Assembly: GCF_032854445.1 (NCBI RefSeq)
Contig: NC_088305.1
Span: 12,343,606-12,407,605, forward strand
DNA from: Liolophura sinensis
Taxonomy: Eukaryota > Mollusca > Polyplacophora > Chitonida > Chitonidae
Direction: 5' to 3'
Length of the DNA stretch: 64,000 bases
Positions 22,988-64,000 of this stretch are shown here, piece by piece. The translations under genes and the position numbers were made by a program. Positions within the stretch are counted from its first letter, which is position 1. Each line of letters begins with the position of its first letter. The notes under the pieces are model-generated. The model did no database searches and was not told the DNA's origin. It worked only from the letters and a program-made list of their open reading frames with translations.

Positions 22988-23149
22988 ACCAACCCAAGCC
23001 CCACCAAAGCCCCACCTATATACTTGGAGTTTCATAAATTTCAAATTTCCTGTGGTCTTAAAGAGATAACATGCTGAATTCTTACTTTACTTAAAGAGAA
23101 AGAAAAAAGTATACCCACACCACGTTTTTTCAGTGCTCCTTTGGAGCTT

Positions 23150-23345
23150 GTTAGGTGAGAGAATACCGGGCCTAGCTCGGAGGAAACCAACGACCATCCA
23201 TTCTTGCTGACAGACCTGTCCACGTACGACCGGAGAGGAAACCAGCAAGAGCGCGACTTGAACTCGCAGCGACCGTATTGGTGAGAGGGTCTAAGGTCAT
23301 TGCGCCGCGCTGACACACTAACCACATCGGTTATGGGGGTCCCCG
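23150..23345 (-). mobile_element. SINE-A lacking its tail
   Basis: Reverse orientation: CCGGGCCTAGCTCGGAGGAAACC to the head GCCGCGCTGACACACTAACC, then GTTATGGGGGTCC. The 3' tail part is absent. Confidence 0.8.
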
Positions 23346-23349
23346 AATG

Positions 23350-23395
23350 TAATCTGTTGTCATCACTCAGACAATAGAATTTCTGCTAAATTTAA
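23350..23395 (-). repeat. terminal fragment of inverted-repeat element M1
   Basis: CATCACTCAGACAATAGAATTTCTGCTAAATTTAAC matches the right terminal repeat of the element at 24783-24988. Confidence 0.6.
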
Positions 23396-23534
23396 CATAT
23401 CACATGATAATGTTTTGAAAGTATTTAACAAGCAGACTCGTATACCAAGAGTCCCGCCACATGTTATATATGTGCACCCTCATTTGGTTTACGTTCATGT
23501 TCGTTATGAGTCTACTAGCAAAGTGTGTGAGACA

Positions 23535-23547
23535 GATTATTATTATT

Positions 23548-23580
<33 letters not shown>
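23535..23580 (+). repeat. (TTA)n microsatellite
   Basis: About 15 TTA units with two TCA interruptions. Confidence 0.9.
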
Positions 23581-23581
<1 letters not shown>

Positions 23582-24164
23582 ACAAATCCCACAACCTTGG
23601 ATCCCGCAAGGTTATTTCTTTTGTCTTTTTTTTTGTTTCAAGTTCCATTTCGTATTGGATCGTTTAAGAAATAACGTATGGGTAAGCTCTATGTGTGTGG
23701 TTTGGGCAATGGATATAACAAGATAATGTTTTGAGGCGTTAAATTGTAAAGATGAATAATGCCTTTGATCATATGTAAATGTATCGCTCGATTGACATGA
23801 ATACGTAATCACGCTAAAAACAGTACCATCTACATAGGTTAAAGTGTTGCAGCTTTAAAACACCGGTGGAGACGTGCCCTTGGGCGATCAGTTTTGAAGG
23901 CCATTCGAGTTTAATGCCATACACGATGTAAGGTTTTGCGTCTAATGTAGTCTAATGTATACTGCAATATTTATCGTTAAGACGTAATCTATAATTCATT
24001 GAAAGAATCTAATCAGGCATTTGATGGACTGTTTCCCGTGCAAGTAAAATAGCAAATGATGTATTAACATTCATTGCCCAAGGACTACATAGTAGCGTAA
24101 TAAGAAAATTTTAGAGAGAATCCGTGTATTTGCTAGTAAACAGCTTGCTATAAAAGTGTACATC

Positions 24165-24424
24165 ATGGACAACAGAATGTTTGTTGCCTGAGTGATGCTA
24201 CATTATACTCTTACAGATAACACGCATATCCTATTATTCTGTTACAGATAACGCACATATCCTATTATTCTGTTACATATAACACGCGTATCCTATTATT
24301 CTGTTACATATAACACACATATCCTATTATTCTGTTACACATAACACAAATATCCTATTATTCTGTTACATATAACACACATATAATATTGTTCTGTTAC
24401 ATATAACACACATATCCTATTATT
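24165..24424 (+). repeat. M1 left end followed by a 31-bp tandem array
   Basis: The left part (ACAGAATGTTTGTTGCCTGAGTGATGCTA) matches the terminal repeat of M1. It runs into about seven 31-bp units from 24206, of type ATTCTGTTACATATAACACA followed by CATATCCTATT. The unit resembles the single internal segment TTATTCTGTAAAATATAACA of the M1 copy at 24783. Confidence 0.75.
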
Positions 24425-24532
24425 TAATTCAGCATAAAGATTGTATTGGACTAAAAGGATACTCTGACATGTACCATTACTGAGTCAAGGCTGTAATTTT
24501 TCAGGGTTAATTATACGCTATAAGATTTATTT

Positions 24533-24768
24533 GTTTTTTTGATTGGTGTTTTACTTTGTCAAGAATATTTCACTTATACCACGTTGACCAGCATTATGGT
24601 TCGAGGAAATCGGGAAGAGCCCGGGGGAAACTACGACCATTCGCAGGTTGCTAGAAGGGGTTTCGAGAGCAGAGGAAACCAACATAAGTTGGTCTTGAAC
24701 TCACAGCGACCTCAGAATCTCCTGGGCCATTGCGCCGCGCTGGCGTGCTAACCGTCTCGGTCACGTGA
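24533..24768 (-). mobile_element. SINE-A, nearly full length
   Basis: Reverse orientation: tail TTTTTTGATTGGTGTTTTAC, body GCATTATGGTTCGAGGAAATC, and head GCGCCGCGCTGGCGTGCTAACC. It sits between two pieces related to M1. Confidence 0.85.
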
Positions 24769-24782
24769 ATATTAATGTATAT

Positions 24783-24988
24783 TTTAACAGAATGTCTGTT
24801 GTCTGAGTGATACTAGAATGTATTCTACTGTTGTAAAAGATTATTCTGTAAAATATAACACATTTATATATTCTATAAACTCAACACAAAGATACTATTA
24901 AAATAACAGGATATAATGTATAGTTGAATAACAATAACAATAAAAGAATACATTCTAGCATCACTCAGACAACAGACTTTCCGTTAAA
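24783..24988. mobile_element. MITE-like element M1 with long terminal inverted repeats
   Basis: The left arm (24783-24826: TTTTAACAGAATGTCTGTTG, then TCTGAGTGATACTAGAATGTATTCT) is matched by the reverse complement of 24946-24988, with about five differences over 44 bases. The 120-bp centre is AT-rich and non-coding. The target duplication is not clear, so the superfamily is open. Confidence 0.75.
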
Positions 24989-25198
24989 TTAACAGATTAA
25001 TTTTTTGAGTGTAGCAGAAAAGATTTAGCGTATGCCATTAAAACATCATATTAGTGTATGCAGTTATAGACATTCACTCGCAATACACAGTTACATCAAT
25101 GTAGGTCTAATAAACAAAAGCAGTTGGAATAACTGAACAAGCCTGTCATATATAACATAATAGGCGTTGCGATAACACATGTATAATCTATTTTGCTG

Positions 25199-25460
25199 GG
25201 ATAGCTTCGGTGGCCTATAATGGTTAGACCCACATTCTCGAAGTCGGGAGACCCGGGATCAAACCGCGAGTCGTTTCGTACCAAAGACTTTAAAAGTGGT
25301 ACTTTTTGCTTGGCGCCCAGCACTGAGAGTTTAGAGCTAGAAAACGGGACTGGTTGGCCCGGTGTCATCATAATGTGACTGAGTGGGGTGTAATGTCTGG
25401 TGTTTTCGGCATGATGCTTCACTGTTGGCAGCACTTAGAGAGCAGAAATCTTTAAACTCG
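25199..25460 (+). mobile_element. SINE-B copy
   Basis: tRNA-like head (GATAGCTTCGGTGGCCTATAATGG, B box GGGATCAAACC), then CGTACCAAAGACTTTAAAAG, CACTGAGAGTTTAGAGCTAG, GACTGGTTGGCCCGGTGTCA and GTGTTTTCGGCATGATGC. The tail is degraded. Confidence 0.8.
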
Positions 25461-25760
25461 AACATTAATAAGACAAAATTGATAGGCCTAACCCTCTAAT
25501 AGGTATTATTCAAAATCTTTCAAACTTCTATTTCTGATTTAATGTATATATATATCACACTCCTATCACGAAAATTTCTGGTCATATCCAATTTGGTGAA
25601 ATAGCACTATACCAGCCAGAAAAGGTCATGTATCGGTGTCACAGGGAGAGTAACAGCCATAGCATTGGATGTTCTACATCGCGTAACCAGCATGTAGGCT
25701 TATACGTGTAGTGCATGTATTTACAATTACTGTATATAGGCCTACCCCTCTTTTTCACAG

Positions 25761-25976
25761 ATTGATATAGATTTCACAAAGTTCCATTGGAAGAAAGTAA
25801 AACAAAAGACATTGGCATGGAAAGTAAAATTAGAGCATCGAGATATATTTGAAGACGTATATGTAGTAATTCAAACTGACAGCATTGCTCACTATAGACA
25901 AGCCGAATATTATCGTGAAATTGACCTGTCCCTTCCTCATCCGAAAGTGTATAATGTAGGCCTGACAGCAATATAG
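25761..25976 (+). CDS. possible terminal coding exon of an unidentified gene (exon C)
   Basis: A strong pyrimidine-rich acceptor (CCTACCCCTCTTTTTCACAG) is followed by 71 sense codons and a TAG at 25974-25976. The frame starts in phase 0, as exon B requires. The peptide is lysine-rich and charged, starting IDIDFTKFHWKKVKQKTLAW and ending HPKVYNVGLTAI. I recognise no family. No AATAAA follows within 400 bases, and the probable cyclase promoter starts soon after. The joined A-B-C model gives about 155 residues within the window, but RNA evidence would be needed to accept it. Confidence 0.35.
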   Translation: MDIDFTKFHWKKVKQKTLAWKVKLEHRDIFEDVYVVIQTDSIAHYRQAEYYREIDLSLPHPKVYNVGLTAI

Positions 25977-26329
25977 CTGCGATGCCCCACAAAATATTTC
26001 TAATATCGCACACGTCCATATAGGCCTACCTGTTGCAAGTCGAAGAACATAGAAATAAGCTGTATAAACAAATATGTACGCCTTTATATCGAAAAGCATC
26101 TTAGATTTTGAATTTTATACAAATATATTTACCGACCGCAGTATGCCAGTATATATTGTAGACCTATATTCATCTTACAGTATATAGGCCCTACAGGCTT
26201 ACATGTACTATGTGGTCAACATTACCGTACCTTTATTATAGTGATATCTAATGATTTGTCCCAGGTGAAATTATGCCATGCCGAGCGCTAATTGCAAACA
26301 TTTGTACACACTCATGTAGGCCTAATTAC

Positions 26330-26942
26330 ATAAAATCGGATTATACTGCCGGTAAACCCTTATGCAAGAAATCACCTGTTGAAGACAATGACTCTACAAG
26401 GCGCCTTAATTTGCATAAGACACGGGAGTGAGTCCCTCTGCTGGAACAGCTGGCAGCTATTTGAACCAATCAACAGACAGGTGTGGTCGCGGAGTTAAGG
26501 AAGCAGCACTGTGTAGTCCAGAGGCAGATGCTGATAGCGTCATCTCTCATCTTCCACTCTCATCGTCATGAATGGGGGTACCGTCTATCGAGACTTTACC
26601 GGTCGGAATGAGAAAGGAAACATTTCGATCGGAGATTCAGTTGTTGAGTGAAACCCAAGAGATCGGCCAGTGTTGTCTGTTTTGGGGAATTAAAAAGCTG
26701 ACGGAAAACGGTCCCTCGATGAAGCACTGTCAGTGTTATTGACGGTGTATTGTTAAGACTGCGACTATTATAGTAGAACTGGATTTATTTTATAGCGAAG
26801 GAAATCAGTGCTGATATCGACTCTCTGCTTATAGCCCTCGATCTCTGGCCCCTAATCGATGTTCTCAGCATGCGCTGAGCTTGGCTAGAATGGAATTCAT
26901 AGACTGGGATCTAGGGTGTGATAAGAGAACGGTGATGTGCAG
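26330..26942 (+). promoter_or_regulatory. probable promoter and 5'UTR exon of the adenylyl cyclase gene
   Basis: This is a locally GC-richer, repeat-free stretch with an octamer ATTTGCAT (26409-26416) and a CCAAT box (26466-26470). It ends in a textbook donor (GTGCAG then GTAAGG at 26943). The coding exon at 31654 is preceded by an acceptor-like TTCTAG ending at 31647, with only six bases before its ATG, so an upstream 5'UTR exon is required. This is the best candidate. The transcription start is not determined. Confidence 0.5.
26568..26651 (+). other. upstream ORF in the putative 5'UTR (27 codons)
   Basis: ATGAATGGGGGTACC begins a 27-residue frame (MNGGTVYRDFTGRNEKG...) ending in TGA at 26649. 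A second, overlapping uORF starts at ATG 26528. A third starts at 26890 and, if spliced to 31648, would stop at the TGA that overlaps the main start codons. All depend on the 5'UTR model. Confidence 0.35.
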
Positions 26943-29900
26943 GTAAGGTGAACGCTGGTCTCGATATATGTATGTAAGCCTACCAGAGCTGATCGAAAAG
27001 GTGGACAATGCTGTCGTCTACCTGTAGCCAATGCTAAGCACTAGCTGTCTCCTGGCGTTGTGACTACAGGTGTGGTGGAGGAATTTTAATCTGCTTTCAT
27101 TTAGAATATGTATAAGTGGAATGATGCTCCATTTTAGACTCATGGCACTATGGGTACACATGTTTTCAGTGAAGAATTAACAGGATTTTAATTTGTAATA
27201 CAGTTATTCTAACTTTCCATTGTCTGCCGGAATCTTCATCAAATTACGCAGAATTGCCTGTACTTGTGCATTACCAGTATGCTGACAATAATAGTATATT
27301 ATTTATACAGTCTTTTAATGATCTGTATGTGTGCATTATGTATTATATAATGTACCGGTACTTTATAAAATGGTGGTTTCCAGAGCACTTGAGGTAATGA
27401 CGTAAGCCTTAGATCTGTTCCGAATTATCTAAGGAGAAAATATAGCTTAAAAACTAGGTAGATCTGTGTATGTAAATGAGGAGATAAAGCAGATTAGCTA
27501 CTTTCACCTGAATGAAAGCATGTGTAGGCTAATTAATATAAGTATGGCGAAGGTGGATGGCATTCTAATGGATTAGAGACAAATTAATGTATGGATGATG
27601 ATGATGGCAAAATAAAAAATGGTAAAGTATTGAGTCAAGATAAAGCTATTGTTTTTCAGAGAAACAAGACTTTTGTATTACATGAAACATGAAATCAGTA
27701 CATTTATTGGGTTATGTACACTTTACATACACTTACCCCAGAATAAATAGTGCATTGTCCGTTGTTAAATTGTTCAGTTTGTACAGCCAAGGAAAAGCTT
27801 ACAATTAACGCTTGGTTTTGCACTTTTAATGTGAAATGTACACCTAGGAGAACAGAATGCATGGAAAATGTACACCTGTAAGCCCAATCGGCATTTCAGA
27901 GGTCTAGCGAGTTCACACAGATATGGGGGGGGGAAAAGGTGGGTACTCTCGCAAACTAGCGTAGATAACGGGTGTTATTTAATGGCTGTTGTTAGATTGT
28001 ATATACATCCGTCTGTTGACTCGATGCCGCCGTTTGCACCATAGATTTAGCCAGAATTAGAAATCAGGCCATCTCATTTCCATTTTCTCCTATTTTTGCC
28101 CTATCCCACCTTTGTACATTTTCTCAGAATAGGATGTCTTAAAGACACTCTGCCCCCCCCCCCCCCCCCAACTGGCTAAACCTATGGTTGGCACCTAACA
28201 TAAAATCCTGTCCTTCTCTCAGCTAAAATCTGTATTAACTCCTGAGACCCCACAAAAGCCTATTGGGATTATTAGTGCGGAACACATTGAAAATGAAGAT
28301 CACCTAATGAAGCATGCGAAATATAAAAAAAAGGCATGACTGTGTAAGGGTATAGCTTTATGATTTAGGTGGCTTAGGATTTTTACACTAATGTATATCC
28401 TGCAATACATCCTTGCATTACATTATATTAAAGTTATACAAATATAACATATACAAAGAGGCAATATATACAAAGGAGGAATATGACATTTAACTGATAT
28501 CCTCAGGGAAGTCTATGAGCCATAAAACATCTTTTTAAACTACAGTGTACACGTAGGCTTAACATTCTCATGGCTATTAAGAAGTGGTTTACAGTTTTAC
28601 AGGGTATAAGTAGATGTATAGAATGTCGGTAACAATGGTGGAGGTAGATATTGTGACTGTAGGGTTGTTGGCTGATGTTGGTATGTACAGGGGCTGGTGC
28701 CGGAACTCGGGGGTGGCAGGTGGGATGTAGTTGTGGGTTGGGGGGGGGGGGGTGTTGATTAAAGTAGGGGAGGCTTAGGCATACTGAGGGATACTACTTC
28801 TACTGCATCGCCCCCACCCCAACCCCCACCCCCCCTCAATTTTTGTAATTTTTCACTGTTCCTGTATAATACCAACTGACCTATTTGAAAAGTAGAAATT
28901 CCTGGCTTGTCAACCAGCTCAAGGAATAAACATGGAGTTATTTTTAGTTATTTGACCCAGTTTTGGCATGTTTTATCATTGAAGACCATGTGCATGTAAT
29001 ACGAAGGACATGTGACAACCAAGGATCAGGGTATGGTGCTTTATAAGCCCGCTTGTCTGCACCCCAGGTGGGAAGTAATATCAGAATACGACAGATCTGA
29101 CATGTAAGCTGTGAGGCTGAGACAGACCATGTACGTGTATGTGTTACATGCAGTCACAGTAATCGTAACTAGAGAATCTTGTTATGAACTTTTTGTTATG
29201 AATTTTTGAAACGTGTCATGTGTTTAGCCCTACGCACATCAGAAAGGTGAAAATAACGCGAACGCATACAAGGAAGGAAGCGCGTTGCCAGTGAAGCACA
29301 ATGCACAACATGTACCTGTAGTTTTCTGTATTACTGCTGATATTTTATATCTAATATGATATCTTTTATCTGTCTTTCGCATGTTACATGTAGATCTGCG
29401 TGTATATGTGAATCTTTCTGTAGACATACTGGAAGGGATGCACATTGTACATGACTGTCATTTGCTGAGGTTTGATACTTGAGGTTTTGATATATTTAAT
29501 TTTAGATTTAATACACAATATTTCTTCAAATGCACTGATTAGTATACTGTTAAAATAATAGCATTAAATTACTGAAAGATTTGGTTTGAACCTTGTCAGA
29601 CCTGCAGGTTCTTACAGTCGGATTGTTGTTTCTATGTTCCAAGCACATGTTCGACCTGTTTAAATCTAGAAGAAACTTGCAAGGTTTCTTTATCGGTATC
29701 ATCATGAACAACATTAGCGGTATTTTTCAGCCTAATAATTTTGTTTGCAAGGATTCTTTCATGAATTCAGAATATTTTTTTAAGCTTTTTGCCCTTTTCA
29801 TGCTATCTATGTGTATTCAAAATGAATTTACGGAGTTGTCTACCTAGACAGGAGAACAGAAGTAAGAAAAAAAAAGAAGGAAAGTCCAGGACAAATTCCT

Positions 29901-30321
29901 GGTTGGGGTATTATTAACTGTAGTTTGGAAATTTTACTGGCAAGAATGCATGTTGTTATTTCGTCATTATGCAAGATGAAAACATCATAAAACATTTTTG
30001 TGCCAAAAAAAAAAATACAGGGTACATCTACATATGTGGGTTACAGTGTGGGTTAAAATGTGGGATCCAGTGAATTTAACACATGTGGGTTGAGAATGTT
30101 GGGGCTGGATCTTCATATAAAGCTCAGCATACACCGGAATTTAAAGGATACTGTATAAGAAAAGTTACCACATGACTTGTATAATTATGGTTTTATGGAA
30201 AATGAAGAAAGATATGCACAGCAATGAGAAGTATTTTTCATTTTTGAGGCATTATTTTAAATTTCGTAGTATTAACCCCTCCGTTTTATGCATATTTTTG
30301 ATCAGTGCTCAGCAATGATTG
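26943..30321. other. probable first intron, no gene seen
   Basis: AT-rich, with poly-C at 28153-28169, poly-G at 28738-28751 and a C-rich stretch at 28810-28835. No exon-like segment is recognised. The frame at 29593-29847 has no motif. Confidence 0.4.
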
Positions 30322-30905
30322 GAAATAATATCATCGATGAACATACTGAAACATAGGACCAGTTTGGCACCTCCAAATGGGGTTCTCCCAACACACAGGA
30401 CCAGTTTGGCACCTCCAAATGGGGTTTCCCAATCCACAGGACCAGTCTGGCACCTCCAAATGGGCTTCTCCCAAAACACAGGACCAGTTTGGCACCTCCA
30501 AATGGGCTTCTTCCAAAACACAGGACCAGTTTGGCACCTCCAAATGGGCTTCTCCCAACACACAGGACCAGTTTGGCACCTCCAAATGGGGTTCTCCCAA
30601 CACACAGGACCAGTTTGGCACCTCCATATGGGGTTTCCCAAAACACAGGACCAGTTTGGCACCTCCGAATGGGTTCCTCCCAAAACAAAGTTGTTGTGAC
30701 AGCTGCATATATCACCATTGACGTCACCACAGCAGTCTACCTAATTTCCAGACTTCCCACTGGGACCTTAAATAGGAAAACTGTAGTTTAACGCCATTGT
30801 TATGCCTTAAGTATGCTAGGAGGCCTTTTTGTACTTAAAAGCATCTTTTTTTAGGCCACATCCTAAACTGCATGTTCAGAAATAAAAACCAAGCATTTCA
30901 TGTAC
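30322..30905 (+). repeat. dispersed repeat R4, copy with an expanded internal unit
   Basis: Flanks match R4 at 17102-17385: TCATCGATGAACATACTGAA on the left; CACAGCAGTCTACCTAATTTCC, AAACTGTAGTTTAACGCCATT and AATAAAAACCAAGCA on the right. The centre is the 42-bp array. Confidence 0.75.
30355..30688 (+). repeat. 42-bp minisatellite inside R4, about 8 copies
   Basis: Unit AGGACCAGTTTGGCACCTCC followed by AAATGGGGTTCTCCCAACACAC. Variants are GGGCTTCTCCC and GGGTTTCCC. Because 42 is a multiple of three, several frames on both strands stay open through the array (for example 30302-30730 on -). They are not genes. Confidence 0.95.
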
Positions 30906-31073
30906 AAGGATCCTTCAAGACCCAGCTCATATCAGCTCGACTGTTGTGTCAGATGTTATTTACAGCTTGTGTATGCCAAAAAAAAAAAAAATGCGACGCT
31001 ACGTGTACTTTAGTCTGGATGTATTTACTGATACAATAATCAGGCATATGTCTATCAGCAACTGCAAGTGACC

Positions 31074-31167
31074 TGAACTGCGTACAACCAGTTGACTCAA
31101 GTCTTGAACTGCGTACAATCTGTTGACTCAAGTCTTGAACTGCGTACAACCATTTGACTCAAGTCTT
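31074..31167 (+). repeat. 31-bp tandem repeat, 3 copies
   Basis: Unit TTGAACTGCGTACAACCAG, then TTGACTCAAGTC. Confidence 0.85.
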
Positions 31168-31653
31168 GTCACAGGTTCTCGTAAATGACGTGCTTAAAGC
31201 ATTAAATCACCCTTCTGTGTTACACTTCCCGCAGCATGGTGATTCAGTTGGCCAAAAAATTGAAGTCATTTTTGTGCCTACTATTCGTGTACTCCTTGAT
31301 GTTGTTTAGGATTTCCTTGTAGCTCATCAATTGGACACTGTGAGGGCATTATTATATATAGAATAATAAAATTTGTGCAGAGCCCTGAAAAGGGTCAGTC
31401 AAATCAATGTAAATACTGTATGTCTCCAAAATCAAATTTTGTATATAAGTGCATTTTTGTAAATTGAATTCAGAGTTGCCCTTTTTTTATGCAAAAAGTT
31501 TAAGGAATTCGGGTTACACATACGTATTATACACGTTAGTGTAAAGTAATGGGGACAGTTTGGAGAAGTTTGTTGCTGTTAAAATGTAGATGTAAATGCT
31601 GTACAGATGTTCCCGTACTTTATATGGTAATTGGTCGTATGTTCTAGATCCTC

Positions 31654-62975
<31,322 letters not shown>

Positions 62976-63115
62976 GTACGAAGACGTTCAAAAAGGTCAT
63001 TTATAGAGCTCCTGTACAGTTTGTGACTGTTCATTTTTTTTACCCTCTGTCTGAAATAGAGTAATATACATGTGGTATAGTGTAAATATGTGTATGTTGT
63101 TTATGAAGGTGTGAT

Positions 63116-63364
63116 AGGTGGTTAGAGTGCCATTGTGGTGCAATGACAAAGGAGATTCTTACCAAATGCTTTTAACTGTGAGTTCAAGTCCTGCTAATGC
63201 TGGCTGCCTCTCTGGGCCATATGTGAGAAGGGTCTGCCAACAGCTTGAGATAGTCGTTGATTCCCGCACTCCCTCTGCTCGGTTTCCTCCTACCATATTG
63301 CTGGTTGTCGTAGTATAAGTGAAATATTCTCGCGTAAAACACCAATCAAATAAAATAAATAAGT
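63116..63364 (+). mobile_element. SINE-A, full length, diverged
   Basis: Head GTGGTTAGAGTGCCATTGTGG, B-box region GAGTTCAAGTCC, tail AAAACACCAATCAAATAAAATAA. AAGGTGTGAT at 63106-63115 and AAGGTGTAAT at 63365-63374 are an imperfect target duplication. Confidence 0.88.
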
Positions 63365-63374
63365 AAGGTGTAAT

Positions 63375-64000
63375 GTGTTTAGTTCTTTGAAAATTGGTCA
63401 CAAAGAAAGACTTGAAATACAACATTCACGTATGTACAAACCCGCATTACGTGCTGTAACCATTTTATGGTGTGATGTCCGTCCATAAACTGTTTTGCAT
63501 TACCACCGTGCAGCATAAACAAAAGCGCAGCCCCATATTGAGAGCTGCCACCAGAGCCGAAAATAATGAAAACAAGTCAAACCACTTCAAAATTCTGTTC
63601 TGATGCAGTTCATAATATATTGGTTTTTATTTTCTACAATACTTTAGAATTTTTTAACTTACTATTAAAAAGAACATGTGGAATATGTCTATGTAGTTTT
63701 AATCATCAACACCTGAAAGCATGATGGCTTCGTCGATATTTCAGCATGGAATGATGAGCGTTTCTTTAAGCCCTGAAACTCTCTTCGTACATGTCATAAT
63801 TGCAAATTGTTTTGTTATACCTGTTGATCATGATGCCTTTATTTGAGCTATTTTCGACATGATCTATTTTTTTTGCAATGGATTGAAAAAAAAATTGAAC
63901 AAGTAAAGTAAAAAAAAACTAAAGTTGAAAATGGACAGATGACACAGCATGTGAATTTTACCATTATGCAGCTTGCATAGCACATTTGTTGTGTATATGG
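63375..64000. other. intronic sequence, no gene seen
   Basis: AT-rich. The next cyclase exon is not reached before the window ends. Confidence 0.45.

Noticed and set aside
30302-30791. Six overlapping ORFs of 100-142 codons
   Set aside because: All are readings of the 42-bp array in different frames. The unit is a multiple of three, so any stop-free frame stays open.

Overview
This is eukaryotic, intron-rich, repeat-dense DNA. The adenylyl cyclase gene in the right half, tRNA-derived SINEs with AATAAATA-type tails, low-complexity introns and frequent minisatellites suggest a marine lophotrochozoan invertebrate such as a mollusc or brachiopod. The species cannot be fixed from the window alone. 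There are no prokaryotic signatures and no rRNA or genuine tRNA genes.

Region 1 to 26 kb is mostly repeats. It holds about nine copies of a dispersed repeat (here R1), one split by a 5'-truncated LINE and another by a SINE. Other contents are copies of a second dispersed repeat (R2), two close copies of a 210-bp segment, a 50-bp minisatellite and many SINEs. Three widely spaced, phase-compatible open segments (2-173, 19888-19970, 25761-25976, all +) could be the 3' end of an unidentified gene that enters from the left. This model is tentative.

Region 26.3 to 63 kb is the 5' half of one gene on the + strand, an adenylyl cyclase of the ADCY5/6 type. It has a probable promoter and 5'UTR exon ending at 26942 with upstream ORFs, then six coding exons: 31654-32601, 39020-39169, 41732-41853, 55319-55558, 60817-60976 and 62831-62975. 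These encode the cytosolic N-terminus, the first six membrane helices and the first catalytic domain (C1a). The C1b region, the second membrane block and C2 lie beyond the window. Exon 5 carries one extra G at 60909-60911 that breaks the frame inside C1a. It is either an assembly error or a disabling allele.

The introns of this gene hold long minisatellites with units of 42, 36, 24, about 47, 47 and 43 bp, a TTAA-flanked inverted-repeat element, a 1.4-kb Helitron-like element and SINEs of three families. Several SINEs have clear target-site duplications. Two minisatellites (42 bp at 30355 and 31 bp at 24206) appear to have grown from a unit that is present once inside related transposon-like copies elsewhere in the window. 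Most long ORFs in the window are by-products of tandem arrays whose unit length is a multiple of three.
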